A DNA stretch of 64,000 nt from Datisca glomerata (Eukaryota > Streptophyta > Magnoliopsida > Cucurbitales > Datiscaceae): contig QANY01013230.1 of NCBI GenBank assembly GCA_003255025.1, positions 1,123-65,122 of the forward strand, given 5' to 3'. Below, in pieces: positions 23,961 through 35,406 of the stretch; the stretch's first letter is position 1; each line of letters starts with the position of its first letter. The notes beneath the pieces were generated by a model. That model did no database searches and had not been told where the DNA came from. It saw only the letters and a program-made list of their open reading frames with translations. A program made the position numbers and the translations under genes.

Positions 23961-25823
23961 ATGGAGAGTTTTCGCCAGGAGAAAGTTCAGAGATTCGAGG
24001 AATTTGTCGACCGTCGACTGAAACCTGACCTCGTCCATGCTATAGCAGGACGGTAAGAACTTTCCTCTTTTTATTCCCAAGTCATGTTTCGTTAATATAA
24101 TTAAGAGTATATGGCTTAAGTGTAAAATTCTAGATGGAAAATGTAAGTGAGTTTGTCATCTTATTGCATTAGAAAATAATATTATGTTCAATTATTTGGA
24201 TTATTTTGCTAATTACTAGGATTGCTATGCAAAATAATTTGAATTGAACAATTCTTGTAAGATTATCTAGTTGGCAATCTTGAAGGCTTAAAATTGAATG
24301 CATTGCTTTTACCATTGTTGTTTTGTAGGGACAAAGTGTTTGAGCAGCAGAAGGATTTGTATCCTTTTCACCTTTACTTTATTATCTCAAAGAACAGCCT
24401 ACTTGCCTTGTTATTTGGAATATCTTTTGAGTGAAACTACCTTATGATGTACTTTAGAAGTATAGGCTAGGTTAAGCATTCACGGGTTTAGTCGCACGAT
24501 TGCCATCCAACCAAAAGTTGAGCTATTGGGTGGTGTTATAAATTATAATACCCACCTAAATAAACCTGAACTCATTCTACCTCATGTGGATTCTGTAACA
24601 TTTGATCAGTAACCTTTCTAAAAGCAAAGCATCAGATAGTTATGTCCTTTGATCCTTGTAGCACTGTTGATGGATCTTTGCTTGTTGTAGTGATTACTTG
24701 ACTCTTATCACCTTTTTAAGCTCAGACTTACGCAGAAATATTGAAAATTTGGAGAAAAATAGTGTAACCAGTCTGAGGACAATGGTTAATCTTGGCTCTG
24801 AAGTATATGCACAAGCTGATGTGTAAGTCACTCTTTAATTCTTTATGTAAGTGCTGCTTACTCTCATGTCCGTGCTATATGTGCTCACCATGTATTCTTT
24901 CGTAAGTTACAAAAAACCCCAGTGATTAATTCACACACCAAAGCATTTTGCATGGTGGAAAAGAGCATTTTGCATGTTCTTTATATGCTTTGGTGTGTGA
25001 ATTAATCACTGGGGTTTTTTGTAACTTATGAAAGAATACAATATCTTTCTGAAATACTATTTGCATGTATCTTTTTCATATTTAACCATGTTTTTTCCTT
25101 TTCTTTATGCCCTGGCTGTGGGGGATGACTCTTCATGCTTACAGGCCAGATACCCAGCGCATATTTGTGGATGTTGGATTAGGATTCCATGTCGAGTTCA
25201 CCTGGTCTGAGGCTTTAACTTACATTTCTCTAAGAGAAGAAAAGTTAGCCAGGTATATTTTTTTTTGCTTCATCAATAACTTGCATATTCTTGAGTAGAC
25301 TTCAATTGGTGATTAACAAAACATTAACTTGTAGGCAAATAGAAGAGTATACTCACCTGATTGCAACAATCAAAGCGCAGATCAAGCTGGTAAGTAGTTA
25401 TATGATGACTTTCTTATCTTTTCCTTTATCCCCAATACTTATCGCTTAGAATCTTTAGATTATTTAGATACGACACGTGTGCTTGACCCCAAGTCTAATT
25501 TTGCTTCTACCTTAGAACTTTTAGAAGAAGGTGTACAGGCTGTTGACATTTTGTTTTTGATAATATAAAAACGGTGAACAAAATTCATGCGCATCTGCTG
25601 TGTTCATATGATTATTTTTAAGGGCTTTGAGGTGGGGAGTTGATGAATATATTCTTAGATGGCCCTAAATTTCTCATTTCTGAAACATATTTTTATTTTA
25701 GTTTACTATTTTCGGTAGTGGAATCCTGAGAACAATTACGTGAATCACTTGCAGGTTTGTGAAGGGATCAGGGAGTTGCTCCAACTCCCAGCAGAGAATC
25801 CTGTTCAACGACACATACGATGA
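23961..25823 (+). CDS. UXT: UXT homologue, prefoldin-alpha-type co-chaperone (six exons)
   Basis: Six exons join in frame with GT-AG introns: 23961-24052, 24329-24358, 24721-24822, 25145-25252, 25335-25389 and 25755-25823. They give 151 residues, the usual length for this family. The protein begins MESFRQEKVQRFEEFVD and includes FSDLRRNIENLEKNSV, PDTQRIFVDVGLGFHVEFT and VCEGIRELLQLPAENPVQ, closely resembling plant UXT proteins. The fold expected is two coiled-coil helices joined by a beta hairpin (the VDVGLGFHVEF part), as in prefoldin alpha subunits. UXT works in the R2TP/URI prefoldin-like complex in animals; the plant role is inferred by homology. The start was chosen because it is the first Met in frame and matches the family N-terminus. 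Intron 3 contains a long hairpin (24891-25040). No defect is seen, so the gene may be active. Confidence 0.92.
24891..25040. repeat. near-perfect 55-bp inverted repeat in UXT intron 3
   Basis: Arms 24891-24945 and 24986-25040 are complementary at 54 of 55 positions (one C/T difference) around a 40-bp spacer. The spacer edge repeats AGCATTTTGCATG directly (24942-24954 and 24964-24976). No target duplication flanks it. It could be a small foldback transposon, a template-switch inversion or a young hairpin RNA locus. Confidence 0.95.
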
Positions 25824-26415
25824 CAACTATAAGTTCTCCTTGACTTCCTTTTGATTTATAATGTGAAAAATAGGTATATACTCTACTCTATCCATGCCAA
25901 AAGAATCAATTCAACTGTTTTTTGGTCCTTTCTTCACTTTAATCTCCATTACGTTTCCTGTGTGACTTTAGATGAAGAGGCAATTTCCATTACGTTTACT
26001 GTATCACGTACTAAGAGCATATATCTTTAATTCTAACACAGAAAATTGCAAGTGAAATTTTAATATAACTATAAATTGATATGTTTGAATAATTGAGTGG
26101 TTTAATCGTAACGAGTGAATCAGAATCTGTAAAAAAAAACTGAAAAAGAAATGTGTGGAGGGATCCACTTACAAAGTAAAGTGAAGAACACATGAATTAT
26201 ATTGTGAATTAATAGCCATTCTTTAATTTTATTACTCAGCTATGCCTATTAATACAAACATAATAAAGATATAACTACAAGTCGAATTTCAATAAATCAA
26301 GTAAATTTCTATTAATCAAGTAAAAAGACTGTTTAAATCATTTGCTTAACCTACAATAATTCGGTTTCCATCTAAAGGTTTTGTTATTTCAAACGATTTA
26401 GTTTCCCATTGAATT
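25824..26415. other. intergenic region between UXT and the ERF relic
   Basis: It holds the UXT 3' UTR at its left (no clear polyadenylation signal) and AT-rich sequence. The two loci converge here. No other feature is seen. Confidence 0.5.
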
Positions 26416-27374
26416 TTATCTTCCAAGCTTCACCCTTAAACATTCAGTTACACCATTGAAGGCAAAAAGAGAAGCTGAGAATTTCCGTTCATAGTTCATC
26501 CTCTTTATAGTGTCTCCAGGCATTGATGTGTCATCCTCATAGTTCTTCTCCATTAACTCCACCATTTCTTCTGCTATTTCAAATGGAGAATAGCAGTAAC
26601 TCGATCCCACATCATCCAAAAACCCGAAATCAACCATACCCATTTCGTCTCCACCCTCTCTTCTTTATCTTCTTCCTCATTCTTCACTTCCCTATGATTC
26701 TCTCCACATACACTTGCACATTCTTCATCCACACCCAATTCTGTCAAGCAACCATCTCAAATATCAGTAAAATGTGAGTCAGAACTTTCACTCATATAAT
26801 CAGTGAAACTACAAGAAAATGTGTCATTTTTATTGCCTAAGTTGTAATCATTGGGAAAATTGATGAATTTCTCGAACTGGGCATTTGTAAAAGCTTCTGA
26901 ATCTGGCTGACCTTCCTGGTTGTTCTCTATAGAGTTAGCCATCGAAGTAGAGGAGCTGCAATTTCTAAACTCAGTAGAGAATGTATCATATTTATCCTTA
27001 AAACTGAACTCTTGGGGTAAATCGATGAAATTCTCGAAATGGGTATCCGTCAATTCTTCTGATTCTGGCTGGTCTTGGTAGGCATTGTCTAAAGAGTCGG
27101 CCATTGAAGCAGAGGAGCTGTAGTTTCTAGCTTTGACTCTAAGGAGGAGAAGGTTGGCAATCTTTGAGTGAATAGCTGCTGAAGAATTGAAAGATAATGA
27201 AGAAGCATAAGGAAAATTAGTACGAGTATTGGGTCCACGAAGCAAGCAAGCAGCTTGATCATAAGCTCTTGCAGCTTCCTCAGCAGAATCATAAGTTCCC
27301 AACCATACTCTGATCTTCTGAATTGTGTCTTTTATCTCAGCTACCCATCTTCCTGAAGGTCTCAGTTGAACCAT
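26416..27374 (-). pseudogene. AP2/ERF transcription factor relic (RAP2.11-like), 5' end replaced
   Basis: The minus-strand frame 26757-27374 (205 codons) begins inside an AP2 DNA-binding domain: [20 protein letters not shown], then [20 protein letters not shown] and TRTNFP. This matches the ERF subgroup of RAP2.11. The first strand of the domain (YRGVR) is missing because copia sequence is joined at about 27360-27374. Residues about 85-138 and 139-192 are two diverged copies of a 54-residue unit ([12 protein letters not shown] and [12 protein letters not shown] starts). A TGA at 26757-26759 ends the frame. The same frame stays open for about 35 codons beyond it, then the family-like C-terminus (FGFLDDVGSSYCYSPFEIAEEM, ending at 26416) continues in another frame. 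Truncation, stop and frameshift argue for a pseudogene; an intron removing the stop cannot be fully excluded. Confidence 0.85.
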
Positions 27375-28660
27375 ATGCTTTGTATTTAATTGTAAACACC
27401 CACTTACATCTCACATTTTTTTGGTCTTGGGTAGAAAACCACTTCCCAAGTATAATTCTTACGCAAAGCTCACATCTCTTCAAGAATAGATGCCTTCCAC
27501 TTAGGATCTTTAAGAGCCTCATGTACATTTTTATGGATCTTTTCATTAGACAATTATGAGAAAAGCCCTATAATGTTCATTTAATGAAGAAATAAAATTT
27601 GAAATGGTATGTTTATTGCATACCCTAATGTATTTTCTAAGAGCAATGAGAACATCAATGTCAGTATAACTTGAAGAAGAGAAAGGTAGAGATTTTCAAT
27701 ACCTGATTCAAAGTGAGATGAATGGTCTTGAAAGAGAGATATGGTTCTCCAATCTTTCTTTCTTCTGGGGTATGTTAGTAACTCATCATTCTTTTTTAAT
27801 GGAAGGTGTACCTCTATTTGAGAAGTATCCATATTGGTAGTACCATTTTGTTCCAAACTACCACCAGGATTTTACCTCGTTTAAAGTAGAAATAGGAATA
27901 TCATGTATGAGTGAAAATAGAACGAACCAAGACTGATTTTTCTTTTCTTTTCTTTCCCCCCTGAAGATCAAGAGGGGGAAAATATGATTGATCTTTAAAA
28001 AAACTTATATCTAAAATAATGAATGTCCTACGAGATGGAGGGTGATGACACTTATATCCTTTCTATGTGTCAATGTATGATTGTACAACCATACTTTTTT
28101 TTTCTTTCCTTCTCCATTTTCATTGAAAAGGGCTTGAGCACATACTTCATCATCATCCAGATATTAGAGCAATTCTCTCTATACCTAGTCCAATTGTCTT
28201 TCTCGTCATTGGGTCTTGACAAACACAACAATCAGGAAAAAAGTTACTGAGCAACGGAGAAATTTAATGACTTTCCTGATGGACAAGATATTACAAATTA
28301 TTTTTGGCACATGAAGAGCATGATCAAGGTAATGGATGGAGTAACAAAAAATTTGCATGTACCGGTAATAGGTGTAAAAGAGTCATGAGCCACTTTAACT
28401 TTCTAATTAGAATAATGAAAAGATTGTCGAAAATACTAGAGTTATGAGTCTTATGGTCAGATGCCCCAAATCTATTATCCAAGAGTCAGAAGAAGTTTTA
28501 CGGTATTAAGGGCAAAGTTAGAGTGGTGTGATTGTGCAAATGAGCATGATGCAAAAGGTTCTCATTTTTGTCCCATCATTTTGTACAAGAGTTATAATTG
28601 TCCCTTAGTGGAAGTGACTCCTCCTCAAGTAGATGGAAATTAGCTTCAGAAGATATTAGC
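27337..28660 (-). pseudogene. copia-2 protease, linker and reverse transcriptase remnants
   Basis: Near 28441-28490 a protease signature is readable after a one-base deletion (WIID then GASDHKTHNS). A pre-integrase-like part follows (CCVCQDPMTRKTIGLG near 28190-28240). The integrase core is missing. The linker between integrase and RT is represented by DISFFKDQSYFPPL (about 27960-28010) and NKHTISNFIS (about 27590-27620). The RT start reads WEVVFYPRP then [16 protein letters not shown] (27363-27430). Stops and frame changes occur throughout. Confidence 0.8.
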
Positions 28661-29234
28661 TTTATGGTAATTTGAAATGCTTTTAAAAAACAAACCAACA
28701 ATTAGTCACAACCAGCACAAATAATAAAGACCCAGCAAAGCTCAATTTTAAATTACCTCCACCATGAGAAATAAAACCTAAATACTATCACAGCCCAAAA
28801 ATAAGAACAACCCAACAACCAAACAAATTCGAACAGATAAAATACCCAAGAAGTAGCACCACCAAACAACCTAATTAACCATAGATATAACCCGAGAAAC
28901 AAATACCCAAACACAGCAGGCAGCAAAGCAGTGCACAATAGATGATCCGAGAAGCCGATAACCTGAGAACCAGAGATTCGAGAAATGGAAAACACACGAT
29001 TAACGTAGAGAGAGGGTGTGATATCACTGAGAGAGAGCCAGACAGTTGCCGCACCAAAACAAAGAGAGAGTAGTGTTCACGGATAAAAACAAAGTGCAGA
29101 GAGACTGTGGCATAAAACCAGAGAGAGGTGGCTATTCGCGGCAATGAGCAGCGGTGCTATGAACCAGTGATTCTCCGGGAAAGATTCGTCGGAAAAGATA
29201 GAGAAAAAGAAATCTAAACCCTAGATCCAGGCCG
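28661..29234 (-). other. copia-2 leader region
   Basis: This region lies between primer site and protease remnant. It is rich in CTCTCT on the minus strand and contains no gag match, so gag has been lost or is unrecognisable. Open frames here look accidental. Confidence 0.5.
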
Positions 29235-29246
29235 GCTCTGATACCA
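29235..29246 (-). promoter_or_regulatory. primer-binding site of copia-2
   Basis: The plus strand reads GCTCTGATACCA, so the minus strand carries TGGTATCAGAGC, the initiator-methionine tRNA primer site. Confidence 0.9.
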
Positions 29247-29249
29247 CGT

Positions 29250-29420
29250 TGAATAATAGAATAATTTCATTAATTTTATCAAGCTTACAACAAGAAGCAT
29301 ATATAGAACCTAGATACAAACTATGAGAGGAAAAATAATCATGTAATAAACTCTTAAGACTACACCACATTTACATATTTTCTAAACTAGTAAAAATTAA
29401 TTAAGGAGAGATTTCTAACA
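29250..29420 (-). repeat. 5' LTR of copia-2
   Basis: On the minus strand it begins TGTTAGAAATCTCTCC and ends ATTATTCA, 171 bp. A three-base spacer (ACG) separates it from the primer site. No second copy lies in the window. Its promoter would point toward the ERF relic. Confidence 0.82.
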
Positions 29421-29569
29421 GTAGTTTTGGTTTTACAAATTATTTACATGGTATTAGTTTAACAGTTCTGAGTTTTTTTTTACATTGAAACCTAACATGG
29501 AAAGAGGTCTATCTCATTTTTCAAACTAGTACGTGTCTTTTAAACAAACTACAGAGGGTGTTAGAGAAA

Positions 29570-31605
29570 TTTTTCCTTAATTATATTAGCTTTTTAATGA
29601 ATACTTCCTTATACTCTATATTATTTGTTAGTACATAATCTTTCTTTTGATCATTTTGTGGCCTACTGTACATTTTTATTGTTGCTGATTTCATACCTCC
29701 AAAAAGTGTAACATATAGTTGTTGATGAGATAAAAACATATCCAAGAAGATATGTTCCAACATAAGGGACTGCCCCTTTTTAATAGTCATTCCAAAGCAA
29801 AGATGCACTTATTTTTTTTTCTTTTGAATTAAATGGACAACATTTGTCATTCGCTGGGTAAATTCGCTGGGTTTAATAGAATATGTGGAATGAAAACATG
29901 TTCCCTTACATGTTTATTAGTAGTGATCTTTGAATCAATAATGTCTTCCAAAACTTCGACAAATCATTATTGTACCACTACAATGATCGTAGGGTGGATC
30001 TAAGTCGTAAGAGGATAATTGAACAATATTTCTTTAATTTCAACTGTGAGGATGAACACTATATGGTAATAGAGAATTAGAAAATCTTTTCGATAGTAAT
30101 TATTCATATCATCCATTGCTTAATCAAAATTTACGAAATTCTGACTTTCGCCAAGAAATATCTCTATTAATCTATCATTGAGGTAGTCAACCAACTCATT
30201 TGGTTTTTATGTGCATGTTGGTTAATATATTCTGATGAAGTAGCATTATCGGTTAGATTTGGAAAAAAGGATTTATTGAGCTCGTCTCTCTAAAGATTTA
30301 TCATCACTTCTGATTGCAATATCCTTTAGTAAGCAAATGAAGTCTTCGTTTATGGTTGGCCCATCTCCATTACCACTTTCAATACATCTTCTGCAAAGTG
30401 ATTATCATTTATCGTTCTCATGTTCGATTCTCATGTTCGATGATAATTATAGTTTTTCCATCTTCTACCAAATGTGTGATCTAACCAAGCTCATATTAAT
30501 TGTTTGTTGGCTTGTTGCTTTGTAACAATTAATAAGACTTATCTAAAGTATGATTAATAGACAAATACTTTACCACCAAATGGTTCAAAATTATTCATTA
30601 AGTCACTTAAAATTCTATCAATTATTTCATTGGTAAATCTTTTTGCTATTGGTGCTTCGTCACATATAATAAGCTTAGTTAGTCACATCAACTCTGCTTT
30701 GCACCTATGTTTGGAAATATTATAGATTGGTGACTCCTTCACATGGAATGGAATATTAAATCTTGAATGAGTAGTCCTACCTCATGGCATAATTGAAGCA
30801 GCGACGCCAGAGCTTAATGTTTCTAGTGTTATTATTCATCTTGACCTTATATTGGCCAGTGACAGAGCTTAATGTTTTACTAGTTCTTACTGGTCCATCT
30901 ACATAAAATGCTACTTTTTCAGAATTAACTCGTTCAAGTGTTATATTGTCTACATATTTTTTAGCTAGATTCAAACTATGGAGTAATATCTTCATTAGGT
31001 ATCTCGATTGATTCCTAATCCTCATCTAATATTTCCATTGAATTCATTAAGTTGCTATCGTATTGGACACATCATTAACATTTGGTAAGTCATAAGAAAG
31101 AATACTTCTTCCATCAATTTGGGGAATGATTACAGATTTGTAAAATGCATTTGAAAATCTATAGAACAGGCATTAGTTTCTTTTAGTTTTCTAACATTGT
31201 TTGAAAATAAAGATCTCACAATTTTCTCACATAAGTAGGCTCACAGTGTGCACATATAGTTGCAAAAAGCCTTCCAAATGCATAAGACACTTTGAAGTAC
31301 TTTGTTAACACAGTCCTCGAGAGATGGTCCCATGGAATAACATTTGTAGATTTGTTTTTTCCAGTAAAAAATATATTGTTGATTCGGAAGGTGTAACTGA
31401 ATATTTATAATTGCAAAATATATTTTATTCATCTAGAAATCATATATCATTTATAATGTTTCTTGTACGGATATCTATCATGTTTTGAAATAATTTTATT
31501 TCAATTAATATCATATCATCATCGTTTATACAAATAACTGCTCTAACATGGCTTATGTAAACATATTTGTACAAATATTTGGCAGTCTATCGGCGCAAAT
31601 TTGGA
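29570..31605 (-). pseudogene. Helitron PIF1-type helicase relic
   Basis: From 31605 down to 29570 the minus strand shows, across several frames, the C-terminal half of a plant Helitron RepHel protein. KYLYKYVYISHVRAV lies near 31560-31605, then LHLPNQQYIFYWKKQ (31340-31400). Walker A is decayed to FYVDGPVRTSKT (near 30885-30920; GPGGTGKT expected). Walker B is seen as LIICDEAPIAKRF (30633-30675), followed by DRILSDLMNNFEPFGGKV. The C-terminal helicase motif reads FGMTIKKGQSLMLEH and SHQQLYVTLFGGMKS up to TNNIEYKEVF (29590-29800). The N-terminal replication initiator is absent. No Helitron CTRR terminus was identified. Many stops make it inactive. Confidence 0.86.
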
Positions 31606-31802
31606 TATTGATGTGGTTATTATTTGTAACAAATTGCGTTTCTTACTTTCACCTACAACACTTTAATTTAAGTTATTAAACATTAGATAAAGCATGCTAA
31701 TTCATATATTTTGTTATGATAATTAATTCAAGTATAAATATTACTTTCCTTATGTCATTGAAAACGAGTAGAAAAAACAAATCATATTTTAGAGATTATG
31801 TA

Positions 31803-32836
31803 CACTACGTAAAAAAATACAGACTTACTTCATCTGTTACGGCCTTAGTATGAATTTCTTTTCCCCCGTCTAGATTTTCAGCAATGTGAGGTTAACCGCT
31901 ACTAAAAGTTCTTTTAAATTCCCTCCTCCATTGAAACCCTCGAAGTTGCGTTTTCCCCCCAAATCCTCTCTTAGGCGACTCGGTGCAATTGTCAACGGTG
32001 CTACTCATGGTCGCTCCTCGCCGTCGTTCATCCACCAGTAACTCTCCTCCCTGTCGCTCCTCGTCTGTCTTCCCTTCATCATTCGATGACAGCGAGAAGG
32101 TTAATTTCTTCGTCAGTTTTTATTGCTTTATAGGTCAGATCTCTTTTTCAGGGCGTTCTTCAAGTAAAGAACATAATTTCTGGGTAATGGTCTCTAATTT
32201 CTTATTTGTAATTTCTGGGCAATGGTCTTTTCTTTATTTTGTTATTTGGGTAATGGTCTGTAATTTCTGCCTTTTTTTTAACTCAAATCTACGAAAAAGA
32301 GAAGAAATTTTTCAGATCTGATTTCTGTAATTGTTGGGTGTTTTCCCTCTGAGTGTAGATGAATCTGTTTAATGGTTCTATCGATGGCAGTAATTGTTCT
32401 ATTGAATATGTGTAATGAATGTTAAATTTTTTTTGTGTAATGATTCTATTGAATCTGTGTAATGGGTATTAAGTTGTTTTGACGATGGAAATTAGTTTAA
32501 AAACAGTACTTGAAAACATGATAGAGATCAAGAACCAAGTGCCATAACAACACGCATTTGGTATATTTTGTATTTTGTTCTTTGGAGCAGCAAACATACC
32601 TTTTTTGCTGCTACAAGTCCTAATTTTTTTTAAATGTGTGAATATTAGCGGTAGTTATATTTTTTTTTATATTTTTTCACCTTTGCCGGCGGTTTATAAC
32701 CGTAAGTATAGGTCAGAAAGACCCGTCGTTATTGATTAGGATATAGCATCGATCATCTTAAGAAAACTGTCGTGAAAACATTTGCGGCGGCAATTTCCTG
32801 ATAAAACCGCGACAATAGGTGATTTTTCCTGTAATA
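31803..32836. mobile_element. possible non-autonomous CACTA element
   Basis: The left end reads CACTACGTAAAAAAATACAG, and the right end reads ATTTTTCCTGTAATA, the degenerate complement of CACTACAGGAAAAAT. Subterminal words such as GGCGGTTTATAACCG, GTCGTGAAAAC and TTGCGGCGGCAATTTC (32685-32800) are typical of plant CACTA elements. The interior has a GC-richer block (31920-32100, CGCCGTCG and CTCCTCCCTGTCGCTCC words) that may be a captured gene start. Its 112-codon open frame (31983-32321) has no recognisable domain. The last bases deviate from CACTA and no 3-bp duplication was seen. Confidence 0.5.
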
Positions 32837-34370
32837 TTAAACAATTACTTAAAAGTATTGTCAACATTATTTTTATCACTTAGACATAGCGATGGACGAG
32901 TAAACCAAAATAGTCTAGAATAAGCAGATAATGATACGAAGTAAAAGATCATAAATCCAAGTTATAGTCACCCATGTCAACACCATCTCTTCCCTCAAAT
33001 CCCACACTATCATCTTGTAGAAGCGGTTATTTCTCAATTTACCCAATATACTTTTATTTACATAGCAATTACTGAACTCTTGAAACTGATAGTAACAGTT
33101 TACTGGTTTGAACATGTCCATGTTTCATTAAACTGTCCAACATAAACACGTTAAGTAGTAAGAAAAAAACCACTTCCACTTTGTTATATAGTTTACTGGT
33201 TCGAACATGTTAAGCCTACAACTTGATAAAATTTCATTAAAAGTTAGTTTACTATGTTTCTTTACTGCTTAATAGTTGAAGATTCAGATAGAAGAAGCTG
33301 ATTTTCTATATGTATTGCAATTTGAGGTTGCATTGTTTCACCTGCATGCATTGATGAGGGAGCCATAGGGCCTTGTAGTAGTGTGATATTAAAATGCAGG
33401 TTTGTTTCTGTTTTGTGTCATTGTGGTACAATAGACCATCTTTTAGTAACCTATATTATCGTACATTGATAACCCTTTTCACTTCATTAGTCGGAGACGT
33501 ATATCCGGCCTTTCAAACATTATCGGAATGAAAAATGATGTCAGTATCAATGATGTTAGATTTCTTTTTAAATGTCAAATTTTTAATACAACATAGCACT
33601 TCCATCTTTCTCCATAATCCCCACTACTCCATTCTCTCATCTTGCTCTAGGTTCTTCAATTAAAGCAATGACTAGAAGAAATCCTCGCTATACATTAAAT
33701 TAAATGAATGGGAATGGAAGAAACCTCATTTGAAAATCATTAAACTGTAAATTTCTAAAAAAAACCCTAAATCAATATTTTGAAAATACTTGTCTAAATC
33801 CAGAATACTAAATAGGATATCAAAAGCATAATATTTTACTTCAATCTGGAAATTATAGGTCCTCAGCGGCAGATGAGCGTGAGAAATCGGTGGCTGTGTC
33901 TAACAACGACGATGGCTAATGGTGGACGGGCGTGAGGCCGCGGTGGAGTGGCGTGGGGCGACGGTGGAGGAGTGTGAGGTGCCTGATTCGACGACGGTGG
34001 CTTACGATGGCTAACGGTGGCGGTGTCTAATAGCGCCTGACTCTAACGGTGGCTCGATGGTTTTCGATATGGCTTGCGTGGTGGAAATCACGTGAGAGAG
34101 ATGGGAGAGAACTAGGTGTTTTTTGTTATGTAGGGGTTAGTTTTGATATTTTGTATTTTAATTATTGGGCTATTTAGTTGGTGGGTTATTTTTACAGCTT
34201 ATATTATCTATGGACCATTTTTATCAATTATTTATATAAGACTCATTCCGAGAAATATTCTATTTCTTAAAATAAGTAAGAGAATGAACAAAAGAATTGT
34301 ATTTATAAAAATTACCCTTTTTTAACTGTAAATTTTTTTTGATAAAATTGAAAAAAATTTATGTACAGGT
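32837..34370. other. noncoding stretch with a GC-rich patch
   Basis: AT-rich sequence to 33850, then a GC-rich patch of repeated CGGTGG and ACGATGGC words at about 33870-34080 that is not a clean open frame in any direction. It resembles the captured or terminal GC-rich parts of Mutator-like elements, but no boundary is visible. Confidence 0.4.
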
Positions 34371-34374
34371 TTAC

Positions 34375-34560
34375 TACGATATATAAAAATATATCATGGT
34401 ATATATTTATATATCATAGTATATTTTAGTATACCATCAATATATCATAATATATTTTTATATATCATTCGTGGTATACTATGGTATATTTATATATCAT
34501 AGTATATTTTAATATACCACAAATATATCATAGTATATATTTGATATAATTTTATATATT
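34375..34560. repeat. AT-rich palindromic minisatellite
   Basis: The words TATATATCATAGTATATTTT, TATACCATC and TATATCATGGTATA recur in alternating order. Many are self-complementary or nearly so. Period about 30-60 bp, irregular. Confidence 0.75.
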
Positions 34561-35406
34561 ATTTGCGATAATCATACATCATACCAGTAACATATCTCTT
34601 ACCACAACCAAATCCAGCTCATCCTCATTCTTCATCTCTCTTGCTGGATTCCCTAATTCTCCACTTTAGATCTTCAATCTCTCCGAATCAAACAAGAAAA
34701 TCAAGCCAAAATCATACGAGGGAGAGAAAATTAGAATACGAGAGCAAGAATCAGAAATTGAGTGTCCAAAACCCAGATCTCTAAAACTCAAATCGGAGCA
34801 CCCAAAAATCGCCGACAACGAGAGCACAATGACGAGAAAATCAGGCGACAACCGACGAACGCCGACAACTAAATACCAAATTTTTCCTTTATATGATAAG
34901 GTTATCCATGCCAAAAACCCTTATTATTTTTTTCTTGGCACAATTAATAATCTAGCTCAATAACAAACCCAACAACTACATAATTATTTGACAAAAATGT
35001 CTAAACATATAGTATATATATAATAAAGGTGTTATAGTAAAACAACAATAAAAAACTAACGAAAAAATGGAGTTTTAACAAAAGTTATTCAAAAATTGGC
35101 ACAAATACTTAATTTTTCCTTTTTTTTTTCATTCGATGCAGCCTCAATAGGTACTGAAACCATCAACAAAATTGTGAAACTATCAGTCTGTGTCAAGTTC
35201 TAAGTTCCACACCTTTCTCACCTCCCAGATATTTCTACCCAAAATATCCCCTCCAATAGATATTTTCAAAATTCAACAAAAAAAATCATTTCAAGTATGT
35301 TCGAAAATCTGTTCCTTTTCAAAGATAAAATTGGAATAAAAGCCATAATACACTTTCTGATTATGAAACCCTTTTGAGTCTGATACTTAGCAGGGTTGCA
35401 ATAGAC
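34561..35406. other. noncoding region upstream of the small membrane-protein gene
   Basis: It contains a moderately GC-rich part (34690-34880) and AT-rich sequence. The last 200 bp before 35407 would hold the promoter and 5' UTR of the next gene; no specific box is claimed. Confidence 0.45.

Larger units (their letters stand above)
27337..29420 (-). mobile_element. Ty1/copia fragment (copia-2) with 5' LTR, fused to the ERF relic
   Basis: Read on the minus strand the element starts with a TG...CA LTR (29420 down to 29250), then a primer-binding site, then a leader and a decayed coding region that stops within the reverse transcriptase at about 27340. There it joins the ERF gene. The 3' half and the 3' LTR are absent. 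The distance from primer site to reverse transcriptase is only about 1.8 kb, so most of gag and the integrase core have been deleted. Confidence 0.88.

Noticed and set aside
24891..25040. Known microRNA precursor
   Set aside because: The arms are too long and too perfect for a conserved plant MIR gene and match none I recognise; reported only as a hairpin.
28753..29144. Hydrophobic minus-strand frames suggesting a membrane protein
   Set aside because: They lie in the leader between the copia-2 primer site and its protease and overlap each other in two frames; T-rich sequence gives the hydrophobic reading.
31983..32321. 112-codon frame as a gene
   Set aside because: No domain, no homology recognised, and it ends in repeated TTTGTAATTTCTGGG words; kept only as possible captured sequence inside the CACTA-like element.
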